64,000 nucleotides of DNA from Hypomesus transpacificus (lineage: Eukaryota; Chordata; Actinopteri; Osmeriformes; Osmeridae). The stretch covers positions 12,378,366 to 12,442,365 of the forward strand of contig NC_061060.1 of assembly GCF_021917145.1 (NCBI RefSeq), read 5' to 3'. Under the pieces are notes generated by a model. The model was not told the origin of the DNA, did no database searches, and saw only the letters and a list, made by a program, of their open reading frames with translations. Positions 27,800 through 40,400 of this stretch are shown here, piece after piece. The stretch's first letter is position 1, and each line of letters begins with the position of its first letter. The translations under genes and the position numbers were made by a program.

Positions 27800-28550
27800 A
27801 TTGACAATGTGTTTATCTGTTTTTAGTGTTACTTGTTATGTCTGTCTTACTTAGCTGTGCGTAATAGTTTGTTCATCGGCAAGTAAAAAAAAAAAAAAAA
27901 AAATACCGCTACATTTGTAGTAGCTACTTTGTGCTGGGACGTTTTTACTGGCTTGTGGTTTTTACGTGTACAGTTACGTAAAACGCGTCACTTTGTTATG
28001 TACCCCAGCTGATCGGGCCATAAAGACGATGTACATCAGCCACTGCTGCATAGACTATAATTGCCTCATCATATTTTGCTTGCGCTGCGTATTCAGCTAA
28101 CAATTGGAAAAACCGCATAACTTGTTTGAGGGGGAAACATTTTCTTCGTTGTCTTCGCTGGGGTTTTTCTCCTCGATGCAGACAGGGCCCTTGGTCGTAC
28201 TTGCCATGCTAGGCTAATTCTCGCGTCTCGTTCACTCGCGTTAAGATGCATAGAGCGAGCTACCAAAACTATTTGTGAAAATGGTGGACACTTTGAAAAA
28301 TTATAGTTGGACGTAGGACAGTCGCAATTATTCGTTGCCAGACAACCGGTCTGGCTGTCAGCGTTTGATCCTTCAAATATATTTTTCCAGTCCGTTTAGT
28401 TTGGAAGTTGCCACTGCCAACCAACGTTTGTCTAGTGAAGTGACAACTGTCTTGCCGACAGTCGACCAAAATCTGACCCTGAAACCTCAATGAGAAAGAA
28501 GAGGCTCTGATACTTCTCCAGACGCTGCAGGAAACATCTTCCAGAGTAAG
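27800..28550. other. ABHD18-RNF103 intergenic region and RNF103 5' UTR
   Basis: The stretch has a poly-A run (about 27884-27902) and no coding exon. The RNF103 promoter must lie here. No TATA box stands out. Confidence 0.5.
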
Positions 28551-31151
28551 ATGTGGCTGAAACTCTTTTTTCTGCTGCTGTACTTCCTGGTACTTTTCGT
28601 CCTGGCCCGATTCTTTGAAGCAGTTGTCTGGTATGAGACGGGGATCTTCGCCACTCAGCTGGTAGATCCAGTGACACTGAGCTTTAAGAAGTTGAAGACC
28701 ATCCTGGAATGTCGAGGCCTGGGATACTCCGGCCTTGCGGAGAAAAGGGATGTCAGAGAGCTGGTGGAGAAATCAGGTGACAAGATAACAGCCTATGTAA
28801 ACACAATGTTACTGAACACGGGAAATATGTTGGGTAACTGTCAAAACTAGGAGATGCGGTACAGAAGTAGGCCTAGTATTGATCCACGAGATACAATTGC
28901 ACTTACTGTCACGTTAACGGGCACGATAAAAAGTAACGGAAACCAAAACTCATAAACTACAATGCGCATTAGTCATCCTACGCACTCCAATTTAAGTCAA
29001 AATTTGCCGAAGGTGTACATCACAATGGTGTCTGTAAGGTGCGCTTAAATAGAGTCAATAACAACCGCAACTGCTGTGTCAATACACCAAACTGCGCCTC
29101 AAGTGTACCTCCTAATCTGATGTGTGTTTGCAGGGGACCTGATGCAGGGGGAGTTGTACTCAGCCATTAAAAACGAGGAGCAGCAGGTGCAGTCAGACTC
29201 CAGCACCTCCTTCAGTGGTGAGATGCATTTCTATGAGCTGGTGGAGGACACCAAGGATGGCATCTGGTTGGTCCAGGTTAGCACAGAACTTCTGCATGTT
29301 TATGGATGTTCTTGCATTCTTGCATTGTCCAACTGTTGACAAAGGCTTTACTGAGTCTGTGTGTGTGTGTACACGTGCAGGTGATAGCCCAGGATCGAGA
29401 CGCCTTGCTAAGCAAAGCCAACTGGGGTAAGATGGTCCAGAAGGTCTCTCAGTTTGGCATTCGCACGGGCACCTTCAACTGCTCCAGTGACCCCAGGTGA
29501 GAGACGCACACCTCCCCGTACACCTCCTCCCAGAACAAGCTGTCGTAAACTACCTTCGAGGATCGAATTTACCGCCAAATCCCAACCGTTTCGCAGGTAC
29601 TGTCGGAAGCGCGGCTGGATGAAGTCCACCTTGATCATGTCGGTGCCACAGACCTACTCCTCCAAGGGGAAGGTCATGCTGAAGGAGTACGCCGGGCGCC
29701 GCATCGAGGCGGAGCATATCTTCAAGTGGATGACGGCCCACGTGGCGTCTCGCATCAAGACCCTGCGGCAAACGGAGCAGCTTGCTGAGGAATGGCGTCC
29801 AAGCCAGTCCCACCCCATCAAGATGTTCCTGTTTGCCCGCCTGGCCACCCCCCCGGCCTTCTTCTCGGCGCTCAGCGTCAAATTCACCGGCCGGATCGAG
29901 TTCATCTTTGTGGACGTGCGCCACTGGGACAACGCCAGCAGCCTCCGGGAAGTCGGCGTGGATCAGATGCCTTCCTATATCCTGAAGATGCCGGAAGGGA
30001 TCTATCGCTACGGCAACAGCACGGGGGAGTTTATCTCCCTGGCGGCCATGGATACGTTCCTGCGTTCCGTGCAGCCCGAGGTCAACGACCTGTTTGTGCT
30101 CAGCCTGGTTATGGTCAACCTCCTGGCCTGGATGGACCTGTTCATCACCCAGGGTGCCACCGTCAAGCGGTTCGTGGTGCTGATCAGCACTCTGGGGACG
30201 TACAACTCCCTCCTGCTGACGTCCTGGCTGCCCGTCCTGGCCCTGCTGCAGCTGCCCTACCTGGAGGCCTTCTACGCCTGCAGCCTGAAGCTGCTCCGCT
30301 ACGCCGACACCACTTGCCTGGCTTCGTGGGTCCGCGCCGACTGGACCTTCTACTCCTCCCACCCGGCCCTGTTCCTCAGCACCTACCTGGCCCACGGCCT
30401 CCTCATCGACTACTTTGAGAGGAAGAGGAGGTGCAGCAACGAGGAGCAGAGCCCCAACAACCTGGAGTGGCTGTGCAGCCTCTGGGACTGGTACAGCAGC
30501 CTCCTGGTCCACCCGATGGCCTCGCTGCAGCCCCACCCTGACCAGTCCGACTGGGACGAAGACCCCCACTTCCTGCTGGAGAGGCTGGCGTTCCCTGACC
30601 TGTGGCTCCACCCCCTCGTGCCCATCGACTACATCAAGGCTCTGCCCACTTGGAGGTTCCGGACCAATCAGGTGTTTCAGACTGAAGTAGATGGAGCCAG
30701 GGGTGGGGACATGGATATGGACACTAGAACAATGGACATCACAGGGCTGGCCCAGGGTAGAACAGAACCAGCCCAGACCCCGGACAGTATAGAACATCAG
30801 CAGACCCGGCCTCTGACCCAAACCCAGACTTATCCCTCTGACAGTGAGCGTGAGGAGACATCTGTTTCTGAGTCATGTGATTCCTGCGGCAGTGCTGGGG
30901 AGGAGCCATGCCGGAGGAGGGAGGAGCTGCGTCCCGATTGGTCCCAGTGGCCGGCTGACATGCTACACTGCACGGAGTGCGTGGTGTGTCTGGAGACCTT
31001 CGAGGCGGACTTCCTGTTAATGGGGCTGCCGTGCGGTCACGCCTTCCACCAGCAGTGCATTGTGGTCTGGCTGGCGGAAGGACGCCACTGCTGCCCCGTG
31101 TGTCGCTGGCCTCCTTACAAGAAGAAACCAGTGGAGCAGGAAGAACAATAA
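28551..31151 (+). CDS. rnf103: E3 ubiquitin-protein ligase RNF103
   Basis: RNF103 (KF1) is an ER-membrane RING-H2 ubiquitin ligase linked to ER-associated degradation. Four exons (28551-28776, 29134-29276, 29381-29496, 29597-31151) give 679 residues (human 685). The start MWLKLFFLLLYFLVLFVLA is an N-terminal hydrophobic segment. Further membrane segments follow at about 315-375 (FVLSLVMVNLLAWMDLF and a leucine-rich run ending at PYLEAF). The lumenal-type region contains FRTGTFNCSSDPR-like family sequence across exons 3-4. The C-terminal RING-H2 runs CTECVVC, then LPCGHAFHQQC, then CCPVC near residues 615-660, with all zinc ligands present. The acidic, Ser/Thr-rich linker before the RING is the variable part of the family. 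Confidence 0.97.
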
Positions 31152-32059
31152 CAGACTTCCTGTTTGACTTCACACACCTGCCTCCTGCACTTAAATGTTA
31201 CTGATAGAATCCCTGGCTGTGCCCTCTTGTTTGTCCCTGGTCATGGTCGGGTTGCCTCAACTGTTGGCTTGGTGAACCGTAGAGTTAAAACTGGAAATAG
31301 TACCTGTGTTTATCTCTATGGTGTTTGCAGTCACACTACAAGTAGGACCTGCTTATGTTAGTAATCCTCAACACTAGTCTCATAGGAAAGCATTGGGATT
31401 CATTATGCCCTTTGTTTAAATAGTAGATTATCAAAATGCTTAACAAAAATGTGGGTATGGGTAACTATTTTTGATGTTAAATTAAGATCCCACAGAAGTG
31501 GTGACAAATAACGCAGAGAATGTGTGAATTGAAATGATAGAGACCCAGTATAAATATGATACATTATAAACAGAAACAGAATAACGATCTGAAGAGGTGA
31601 CCCTTGACCTCTCTACTGGCTCTCCCAGTCTATCAACAAGAACAGTCCCTTCTTAGAGATCCACACAGAACCAGTAGGACAGAACCAGTATGATCAGGCC
31701 CTGGATAAACATGATCCACCAACTACCAACCAGGCCTCTGTTCAGAGGCAAGTTTGAGGCATGTACATTTATATGTAATAATAAGAATTTAACAAGCGAT
31801 CGTACAACTTAATAAACATGAGTGCATTCTTTCCCTGTAAAACCTGAAAAGAAGAAAAACAAAAAAACAAGTGGAATGTCCCTTTACATGGTGTCCTGCG
31901 CAGCTGGCCCCGGAGCATGCCCATCTGTGGTTGTTGTTAAACAGATTAATATTATTATTTATGAGGGATCATAACAATCCTAGTCACTCATCCTTGTACT
32001 CTGTGTAGTTGGACTTGGACCAGAGAAATGAGAGCTTGACTTGTAACATGTTGTCCTCA

Positions 32060-32065
32060 AATAAA
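32060..32065 (+). terminator. rnf103: RNF103 poly(A) signal AATAAA
   Basis: AATAAA lies about 910 bases past the stop, followed by a GT-rich stretch (GTGTGATGCAATTGTTGTTGTG in part). No gene lies between the stop and this signal. Confidence 0.65.
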
Positions 32066-32436
32066 GTTGAGTTTCATATGAAATGTGTGATGCAATTGTT
32101 GTTGTGACCAACACTCTGGATACTAGATCAAATGAGCCTCTGCACCTGTCAATGATCTCTAGCAGCTAATATGGGCCATGACCTCAATATAATTTGTAAC
32201 ATCTTACAACTTAAATGTAACTTTAATGGAATGAGTAGCCTCCGTGTATGAGGTATTAACCAAGATCGTAATACCGTAGAACTATATTTTACAGGTAATC
32301 AAGGTGGGATAGAATGTCCAATTTATTCAGTATTTCCGTCACGATTTCTTCGTTTTCTTTTACACGATATTACTGTAGGTACAGTAAATTCAACTATGAA
32401 CCCATGACGACATTTTTCGCAGTTGGGCGTACCCGG

Positions 32437-32448
32437 CGCGCATGCGCT
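32437..32448 (+). promoter_or_regulatory. immt: NRF-1 site in the IMMT promoter
   Basis: CGCGCATGCGCT contains the palindromic NRF-1 core GCGCATGCGC, about 160 bases upstream of the IMMT start codon. NRF-1 commonly drives nuclear genes for mitochondrial proteins, which fits IMMT. Motif match only. Confidence 0.6.
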
Positions 32449-32603
32449 GCCTGTCTGTCACTTGGCGAAGAGCTGCCTGGAAATATCTCGTGTGTCGGGA
32501 GGTGGTTAACTAACTGCATCAGAAGGTTGACAGCTTTTAGGATGTTTTGCTGAGCTGAAAGAATATTTATCATAATTCAAGAAACAAGGGAGTACCGACC
32601 ACA

Positions 32604-34439
32604 ATGCTGCGAGTCTGCTTGAAAGGGGCAAATTCTGCAGCGCGGGTAAGGAACACAATGTTACTGTTTTAGCCTAGCTAACTTGTTAGCCGGAGACGAG
32701 CGGTCATTCAGTGACCCACACTGGGCCTGTACCGCCGCGTCTGTCTGCAGAATGGCACCCTTTGCGCCCTTAAAATGCTTTAGCTACCAACTTCGCATTC
32801 TTGCCGTGACCCGTATATATAGTCACAGTGAATGGACCTAGGGCCAAGGGAAACATTTAGCTAATAGCCTAGCTTTCATTGATAGCATTAGCAACTGACG
32901 AAACGATAAGCACGCAGTCTAGCTTTGTGGGAAGAGGCGGTGATTTTGTGACTGACTGGACTACCTTGCAAATGACAGGCGGAACCAGAGGGAGTGACAA
33001 TAGTATCCACCAATATCTGCCGTTGTAGGATGGCCGGACCTGGTTGATCATTATGATTTCTGAAAGTATCCATGTGCAATGACAAGTTGAAATGGACTAT
33101 TTGTGTTCAAGAGGTTGCGTGTTATCTTGTACATTCCTCATGGGTATTCCAATTCAGTGTGTAGTCACACGCTGCACAGCTATAACTCCATGTCAGACAC
33201 GGAGAGAAAGGGCAAGGCGTCATATATTTTTACCAAGGGCACATGACCTTGCCAAGTAGTTTCCACTCCTAAATGTAAACAAAGTGATAGTTCTGTCAGT
33301 AATTGCAGTGGGGATATCTACCGAACATGAATGTATAGTACAGGTCTACTGCCGACCGTCTCTCCTCTCATAACTTAGAGCGGAAGAGAAGACATAGTTC
33401 TCTGTGATGTGTGCGTGGTGATGAATCACGTGTATGGGTGTAAGGCTGATTCAACCGATACATTTAGAGGTTTTCAATTGCTAATAAATTATTCTTCGAA
33501 ACTATACAAGGCCCGGTATGTCACACTGACACTAGATTGGATGTGGACCTAGCAGCCATGTCTGTTGAAATGAGTTCGAATATGAGTTCTGTATTGAATG
33601 CTTGCCTTTCCTCTGCGCTCCAGAAGTGCCTGTGTGGAAATGCAGCCCTCCATCCCCTGCAGCCCTGTCGACGCTACACCTCTGGAGCATCAGGGTAGGT
33701 TGGAGCTACACACACAAACACACACACACACACACACACGCAGGGAATAGTCTAAAGCAGAGGTGTATAATCCTGGTCCTCAGCATCCACTGTCTTTCAT
33801 GTTTTCGATGTTTCCCTGCTCCAGCGCACCTGATTCAAACGAATGGTCATCGTCAGGCTTCCACAGAGCTCGATGACCTTCCCATTCATTTGAATCGGGT
33901 GTGTTGGAGCAGGGAAACATCTCAAGCATACGGGACAGTGAGCCCTGAGGGACTAAACACCCCCGGTCTAAAGAAACAGACGCTGCACAGACCGACAAAG
34001 GAGCGACAAACACAACCGCTCCACGAGACCGATACGCGATGTCAACAGACCCACAGGAGGACAGACTCTTCTCCCTTTCGCGTCCTTCCCGAGCGGCGAG
34101 ACGACGACTCATCCCTCCACCCTGTCTGCTCTCGCCGTCTCCCCAGGGGCTCCGCCGGGAAGGTCGTGGCTGGCGGTCTGCTGGCGGCGGCAGGGGGCCT
34201 GGGAGGCACAGTCGTCTATGCCGGCTGGGACCCCAAGTTCCGGACCAGCGTGGAAAAGAACGTCCCCTACTCCAACCAGCTGTTTGGCGTGGTGCTCGGA
34301 CCCGTCCCTGCCCCAGTAGGGAAGAAACCAGTGAGTGAACCAACAGCTGGAGTGGGCCAAGACTTGGGGCCGTTCACTCTTTGTTCACCCGCCAGCTGTT
34401 CATCAGCTGTGTAGGTACTGTGCTAAGGTGGTGTGCGTC

Positions 34440-34472
<33 letters not shown>

Positions 34473-37400
34473 ACAAACTCTTGTTTTTAGGCCAAGGTGG
34501 AGCCCCTCCAGATATCCTCTATCTCTGAGGTTTCCAAGGACTCCAAGCTGCCCAAGACCAAGCAGCCGGACCCGGAGGCCCCGGTGGAGGCTCCCGCCGC
34601 AGCCCCAGAGCCCGCCCCTCCAGCCCCGCCCACCATAGAGGGTGAGGTGACTCTCAAGATGTTACCCTGGACCACAGTCCTGTGGTTGTTTGGCTCTTAA
34701 ACGTTTGGGAGAAATCGGCTTTTTGATCCCATGTTCACACCACTGGTCAGGCTTATAGAAGATCATGGACTTAAGGCACTTAGCTCTGCACGACACACAC
34801 ACATGCATACACACATATACTGGGGATGCTGTAATCAGATGTTTTTCTTTCTGCCTTCTCTCTCTGGCTTTTTGTTCTGAGACGAGGAGTCAGACGCGCG
34901 TGTGTGTGTGTGTGTTTAGGGAAAGCCCTGGACAGAAGGCAGATAAAGGCTAGATGGCCGGTAATAGAACATAGGTACAGAGTTGTGTCTGCTGTTTTGA
35001 GCCTGTGAGTCACCACAGCTACTCTGGTCTGGCTGCTCTGCTGGGCATTTTATAGATGCCCAGTGTTGTACAACTGTAGCCCAAATGTACTATAGTTCAC
35101 TAAAGGCAACCACAACATGACCACAGCCTACATGCCCTGACCACAACATGACCACAGCCTACATGCCCTGACCACAACATGACCACAGCCTACATGCCCT
35201 GACCACAACTTGACCACAGCCTACATACCTTGACCACAACTTGACCACAGCCTACATACCTTGACCACAACTTGACCACAGCCTACATACCTTGACCACA
35301 ACTTGACCACAGCCTACATGCCCTGACCACAACTTGACCACAGCCTACATACCTTGACCACAACTTGACCACAGCCTACATACCTTGACCACAACATGAC
35401 CACAGTCTACATACCCTGACCACAACATGACCACAGTCTACATACCCTGACCACAACATGACCACAGTCTACATACCCTGACCACAGCCAGTGGAGTCAG
35501 CCCAGTCCCAGTGTTGTGACGGTGCTCCTGTGTTGCAGAGGCCTCTGCTTCAGCGGCCCAGATCATATCAGCCATCAGCGATGTGCCCTCTGTGCCCGCT
35601 CCGGGCTGCAACGACACACAGGCCCCGCTCCCCCCCAGCCTCGTGGAGGAGGCTCCTGCAGGTCAGCCCCTTCCCCCCCCACCCCCCCACTCCCCCCAGC
35701 ACGCCTGGCAGGACCAGGACCACCCCCCACCCCCCACCACCCTCCTCCTCCAGGCTGCATGCCTGTCTGTCTGCCCTAAGTGGGGAGGGGTCGAAGCCTG
35801 CACGCGTCACTAATACTCTTTGTCTCCATCTCCTGCTCCGTTTCATGACTGTGATTTCCGTCTCTTCTGGTGGTCTCGTGTCTGTAGAGATGTGGTCCTC
35901 TGGACCCGTCCTGCTCACATCAGCCCTACAGCCAGGCGTTCTCCTCACTTCCTGTTCGGCTGAAGCTAATCCTGATCTCACCACCCTGCCTGTCCCCCCG
36001 CATGACGTTCGTCTCGAGCGAGCGAGCGCGTGTGTGCATTGCGATCGGGGTCAGCTCCGAACCAGCTTTCAAAGACGAATGCAAGCCATAAGTAGGGGGG
36101 GGAGGGGGGCGGGGGGGGGGGTTAATGATAAGTTCCTGCAGTATAAATGGAGCCGACCCCATCCGTGTTGCGCATACCGCTGTGTGTGTTTGCTTCCATT
36201 CCATCCTATTCCTCACTGACAGATAACGCTATCTACGTCGGAGCGCCGGGCTTATCGCAGGGGGTGCATTGTGGGTACCTGTCGGCGGAGTCGAGCGGGA
36301 CAATGCCAGGCTTCTGTATCGCGTGTCCCCGCCCTGCTGAAACGGGGCCTGTGTCTGTGTGTGTGTTCCGTAGCAGAAGAATGTACAGAGTGTGCTCATG
36401 AACATGCGCCCGCGCCCGCCATGGCAGAGCGCCCGGTGGAGGAGGTGGCTGCCAGGCTGGCACAGCAGGATAAGGCAGAGGAGGACCTGCTGGCCTGTAC
36501 GTGGATGACGCACGCACACACATACCGCACGCGCGCACGCACCCACACGCAGCCCCTCTGCTCCATTTTTTCGTTGGACTGAACCCCCGGGTTCGCGAGC
36601 GACGCCAACCGATCCGGTGTCATGTGTGTCGTCCGCAGCCATGGCGTCCACTCTGGAGGAGTCCCTGGGGAACTCGGCCAAGGTGACCCTGCAGGCCATC
36701 GGGGCCCAGGAGGCCGCGCTGCTGGCCATCGCCCAGCACACGTACAAGCTGAAGGAGGCCATGGAGGCCGAGGTGAGACCCCCCACACAGACACACACGT
36801 ACATGTGCACAAATGCACAGGGAGAACCTGGAAGCCTTGAGACCCCCCCCCCACACACACACACACACACAGAGACATATGCACAGGGAGAACCTGGAAG
36901 CCTTGAGACCCACACACACACTTACAAATGCCCTCCTAACATCAAGGTTTTTGTGTGCGTGTGTTTGTGTGTGTGCAGGCTCCTCCGGATAAGAAGTCAG
37001 CTCAGTGGAGGGCTCTGGAGGACGCGCTGAGTGACCGCAGCCGGCATGTGGACGAGGCTGGAGCGGCCCTGGTCAAGGCCAAGTAAGACCTCACACACAC
37101 ACACACACACACAAATGCTAACAGGACACACTCCCGTCATGGCTGCGTGCGTTGTGTCCAGGGAGGAGCTGGAGAAGCTGAGAGCGGTGATCGACGGAGC
37201 CAAGGATTCCAACATCGCGGCCGCCCGACCTCAGATCCTCGCGGCCGAGGAGAACCTGCACAGCATGGTGGTGGACCTGGACGGCGTGGTCACCAAGGTA
37301 ACAGCCCGGACGCTCCCCCTCGCGGCAGCGACACCTTCCTCTCGCTGTCCCGCTCTCTGACCGCGTCGCGTGTCTGTGTGCAGGTCCAGACGGCCCAGAC

Positions 37401-40400
37401 CGAGGCCAAGATCGTGTCTCAGTACAGCGACCTGGTGACGGAGGCCAAGGTCCAGTTCCAGAAGGAGCTCAACAGCATCACGCCGGAGATCCAGGCCAAC
37501 TGGAAGGGCCTCAGTAAGTCCACGCTCACCTCTGCACGCGGCCCCTCAGGGACACGGACGCTGTGAGGATTTGGGGGAAACTGCGGTGAAAACCAACGAG
37601 TAGTTATTGGCCGGGTTTCCCAGATTCGTTGAGAAGCTCTTAACGCTAAGAGCTCCTTAGGAACGTTCTAAGAGCGTTCTAGAGCGCTGTGCACCCCCTG
37701 TGTTGTCATGGGTAAAGTCTAGAGTTTGACCTCTGGACATGGCCTGTAGTTGACTGTGGTAGTTGTAGTTTCACGGTCACGATGTGTGGGAGTTGTAGTT
37801 TGACGCTAGAGCGGGTGCGGCCGTCGTAGTGTTGACGCCATCACCCCCCGTCTCTCCAGCAGGGAAGCTGACCCAGGACGACTTGAACTCGCTGATCGCC
37901 CACGCCCACCGGCGCATCGACCAGTTGAACCGCGAGCTGGCGGAGCAGCGCGTGCGCGAGCAGATCCACCTGGAGGCGGCTCTGGAGCAGCTGAAGGCAG
38001 AGGACCTCAAGGCCCAAGAGGCCGCCATCGCCACCGCCCTGGAACACAACAGGGAGCAGCTGAGGCTGGAGCAGGAGAAGAAGGTGTGTGTGTGTGGGCC
38101 TCAGATCAGGCTCATGTTTGGGTGTAGCTCCTGTAGGGCTAGGATCAGGCTCATGTTTGGGTGTAGCTCCTGTAGGGCTAGGATCAGGCTCATGTTTGGG
38201 TGTAGCTCCTGTAGGGCTAGGATGAGGCTCATGTTTGGGTGTAGCTCCTGTAGGGCTAGGATGAGGCTCATGTTTGGGTGTAGCTCCTGTAGGGCTAGGA
38301 TCAGGCTCATGTTTGGGTGTAGTTCCTGTAGGGCTAGGATCAGATTCATGTTTGGGTGTAGCTCCTGTAGGGGCTAGGATGAGGTTCATGTTTGGGTGTA
38401 GCTCCTATAGGGGCTAGGATCAGGTTCATGTTTGGGTGTAGCTCCTATAGGGGCTAGGATCAGGTTCATGGTTGGGTGTACTCCTGTAGGGGCTAGGATC
38501 AGGTTCATGTTTGGGTGTAGCTCCTGTAGGGCTAGGATCAGGCTCATGTTTGGGTGTAGCTCCTGTAGGGGCTAGGATCAGGCTCATGTTTGGGTGTAGC
38601 TCCTATAAGGGCTAGGATCAGGCTCATGTTTGGGTGTAGCTCCTGTAGGGCTAGGATCAGGCTCATGTTTGGGTGTAGCTCCTGTAGGGCTAGGATCAGG
38701 CTCATGTTTGGGTGTAGCTCCTATAGGGGCTAGGATCAGGCTCATGTTTGGGTGTAGCTCCTGTAGGGCTAGGATCAGGCTCATGTTTGGGTGTAGCTCC
38801 TATAGGGCTAGGATCAGGTTCATGTTTGGGTGTAGCTCCTGTAGGGCTAGGATCAGGTTCATGGTTGGGTGTAGCTCCTGTAGGGCTAGGATCAGGTTCA
38901 TGTTTGGGTGTAGCTCCTATAGGGGCTAGGATCAGGTTCATGTTTGGGTGTAGCTCCTATAGGGGCTAGGATCAGGTTCATGGTTGGGTGTAGCTCCTAT
39001 AGGGGCTAGGATCAGGTTCATGTTTGGGTGTAGCTCCTGTAGGGCTAGGATCAGGCTCATGTTTGGGTGTAGCTCCTGTAGGGCTAGGATGAGGTTCATG
39101 TTTGGGTGTAGCTCCTGTAGGGTTAGGATCAGGCTCATGTTTGGGTGTAGCTCCTGTAGGGCTAGGATCAGATTCATGTTTGGGTGTAGCTCTTGTAGGG
39201 GCTAGGATCAGGTTCATGTTTGGGTGTAGCTCCTATAGGGGCTAGGATCAGGTTCATGGTTGGGTGTAGCTCCTGTAGGGCTAGGATGAGGTTCATGTTT
39301 GGGTGTAGCTCCTATAGGGGCTAGGATCAGGTTCATGTTTGGGTGTTGCTCCTATAGGGGCTAGGATCAGGTTCATGGTTGGGTGTAGCTCCTGTAGGGG
39401 CTAGGATCAGGTTCATGTTTGGGTGTAGCTCCTGTAGGGCTAGGATCAGGCTCATGTTTGGGTGTAGCTCCTGTAGGGCTAGGATCAGGCTCATGTTTGG
39501 GTGTAGCTCCTGTAGGGGCTAGGATGAGGCTCATGTTTGGGTGTAGCTCCTGTTGGGCTAGGATGAGGTTCATGTTTGGGTGTAGCTCCTATAGGGGCTA
39601 GGATCAGGTTCATGTTTGGGTGTAGCTCCTATAGGGGCTAGGATCAGGTTCATGGTTGGGTGTAGCTCCTGTAGGGGCTAGGATCAGGTTCATGTTTGGG
39701 TGTAGCTCCTGTAGGGCTAGGATCAGGCTCATGTTTGGGTGTAGCTCCTGTAGGGCTAGGATCAGGCTCATGTTTGGGTGTAGCTCCTATAGGGGCTAGG
39801 ATCAGGCTCATGTTTGGGTGTAGCTCCTGTAGGGCTAGGATCAGGCTCATGTTTGGGTGTAGCTCCTATAGGGCTAGGATCAGGTTCATGTTTGGGTGTA
39901 GCTCCTGTAGGGCTAGGATCAGGTTCATGTTTGGGTGTAGCTCCTATAGGGGCTAGGATCAGGTTCATGTTTGGGTGTAGCTCCTATAGGGGCTAGGATC
40001 AGGTTCATGGTTGGGTGTAGCTCCTGTAGGGCTAGGATCAGGCTCATGTTTGGGTGTAGCTCCTGTAGGGCTAGGATCAGGCTCATGTTTGGGTGTAGCT
40101 CCTGTAGGGGCTAGGATCAGGTTCATGTTTGGGTGTAGCTCCTGTAGGGCTAGGATCAGGCTCATGTTTGGGTGTAGCTCCTGTAGGGCTAGGATCAGGC
40201 TCATGTTTGGGTGTAGCTCCTGTAGGGCTAGGATCAGGCTCATGTTTGGGTGTAGCTCCTATAGGGGCTAGGATCAGGTTCATGTTTGGGTGTAGCTCCT
40301 ATAGGGGCTAGGATTAGGTTCATGTTTGGGTGTAGCTCCTGCAGGGCTAGGATCAGGCTCACGTTTGCTGTGCGTGTGCAGGTGGAGGAGGTGCGTGATG

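Noticed and set aside
29550..30821. 423-codon antisense frame over RNF103
   Set aside because: Same GC-rich shadow effect; the plus strand encodes the conserved RNF103 protein.
38100..40370. Many 60-100 codon frames on both strands, and a possible CRISPR-like array
   Set aside because: They are the 13-codon periodicity of a 39-bp minisatellite with no distinct spacers, inside an intron of a fish gene.
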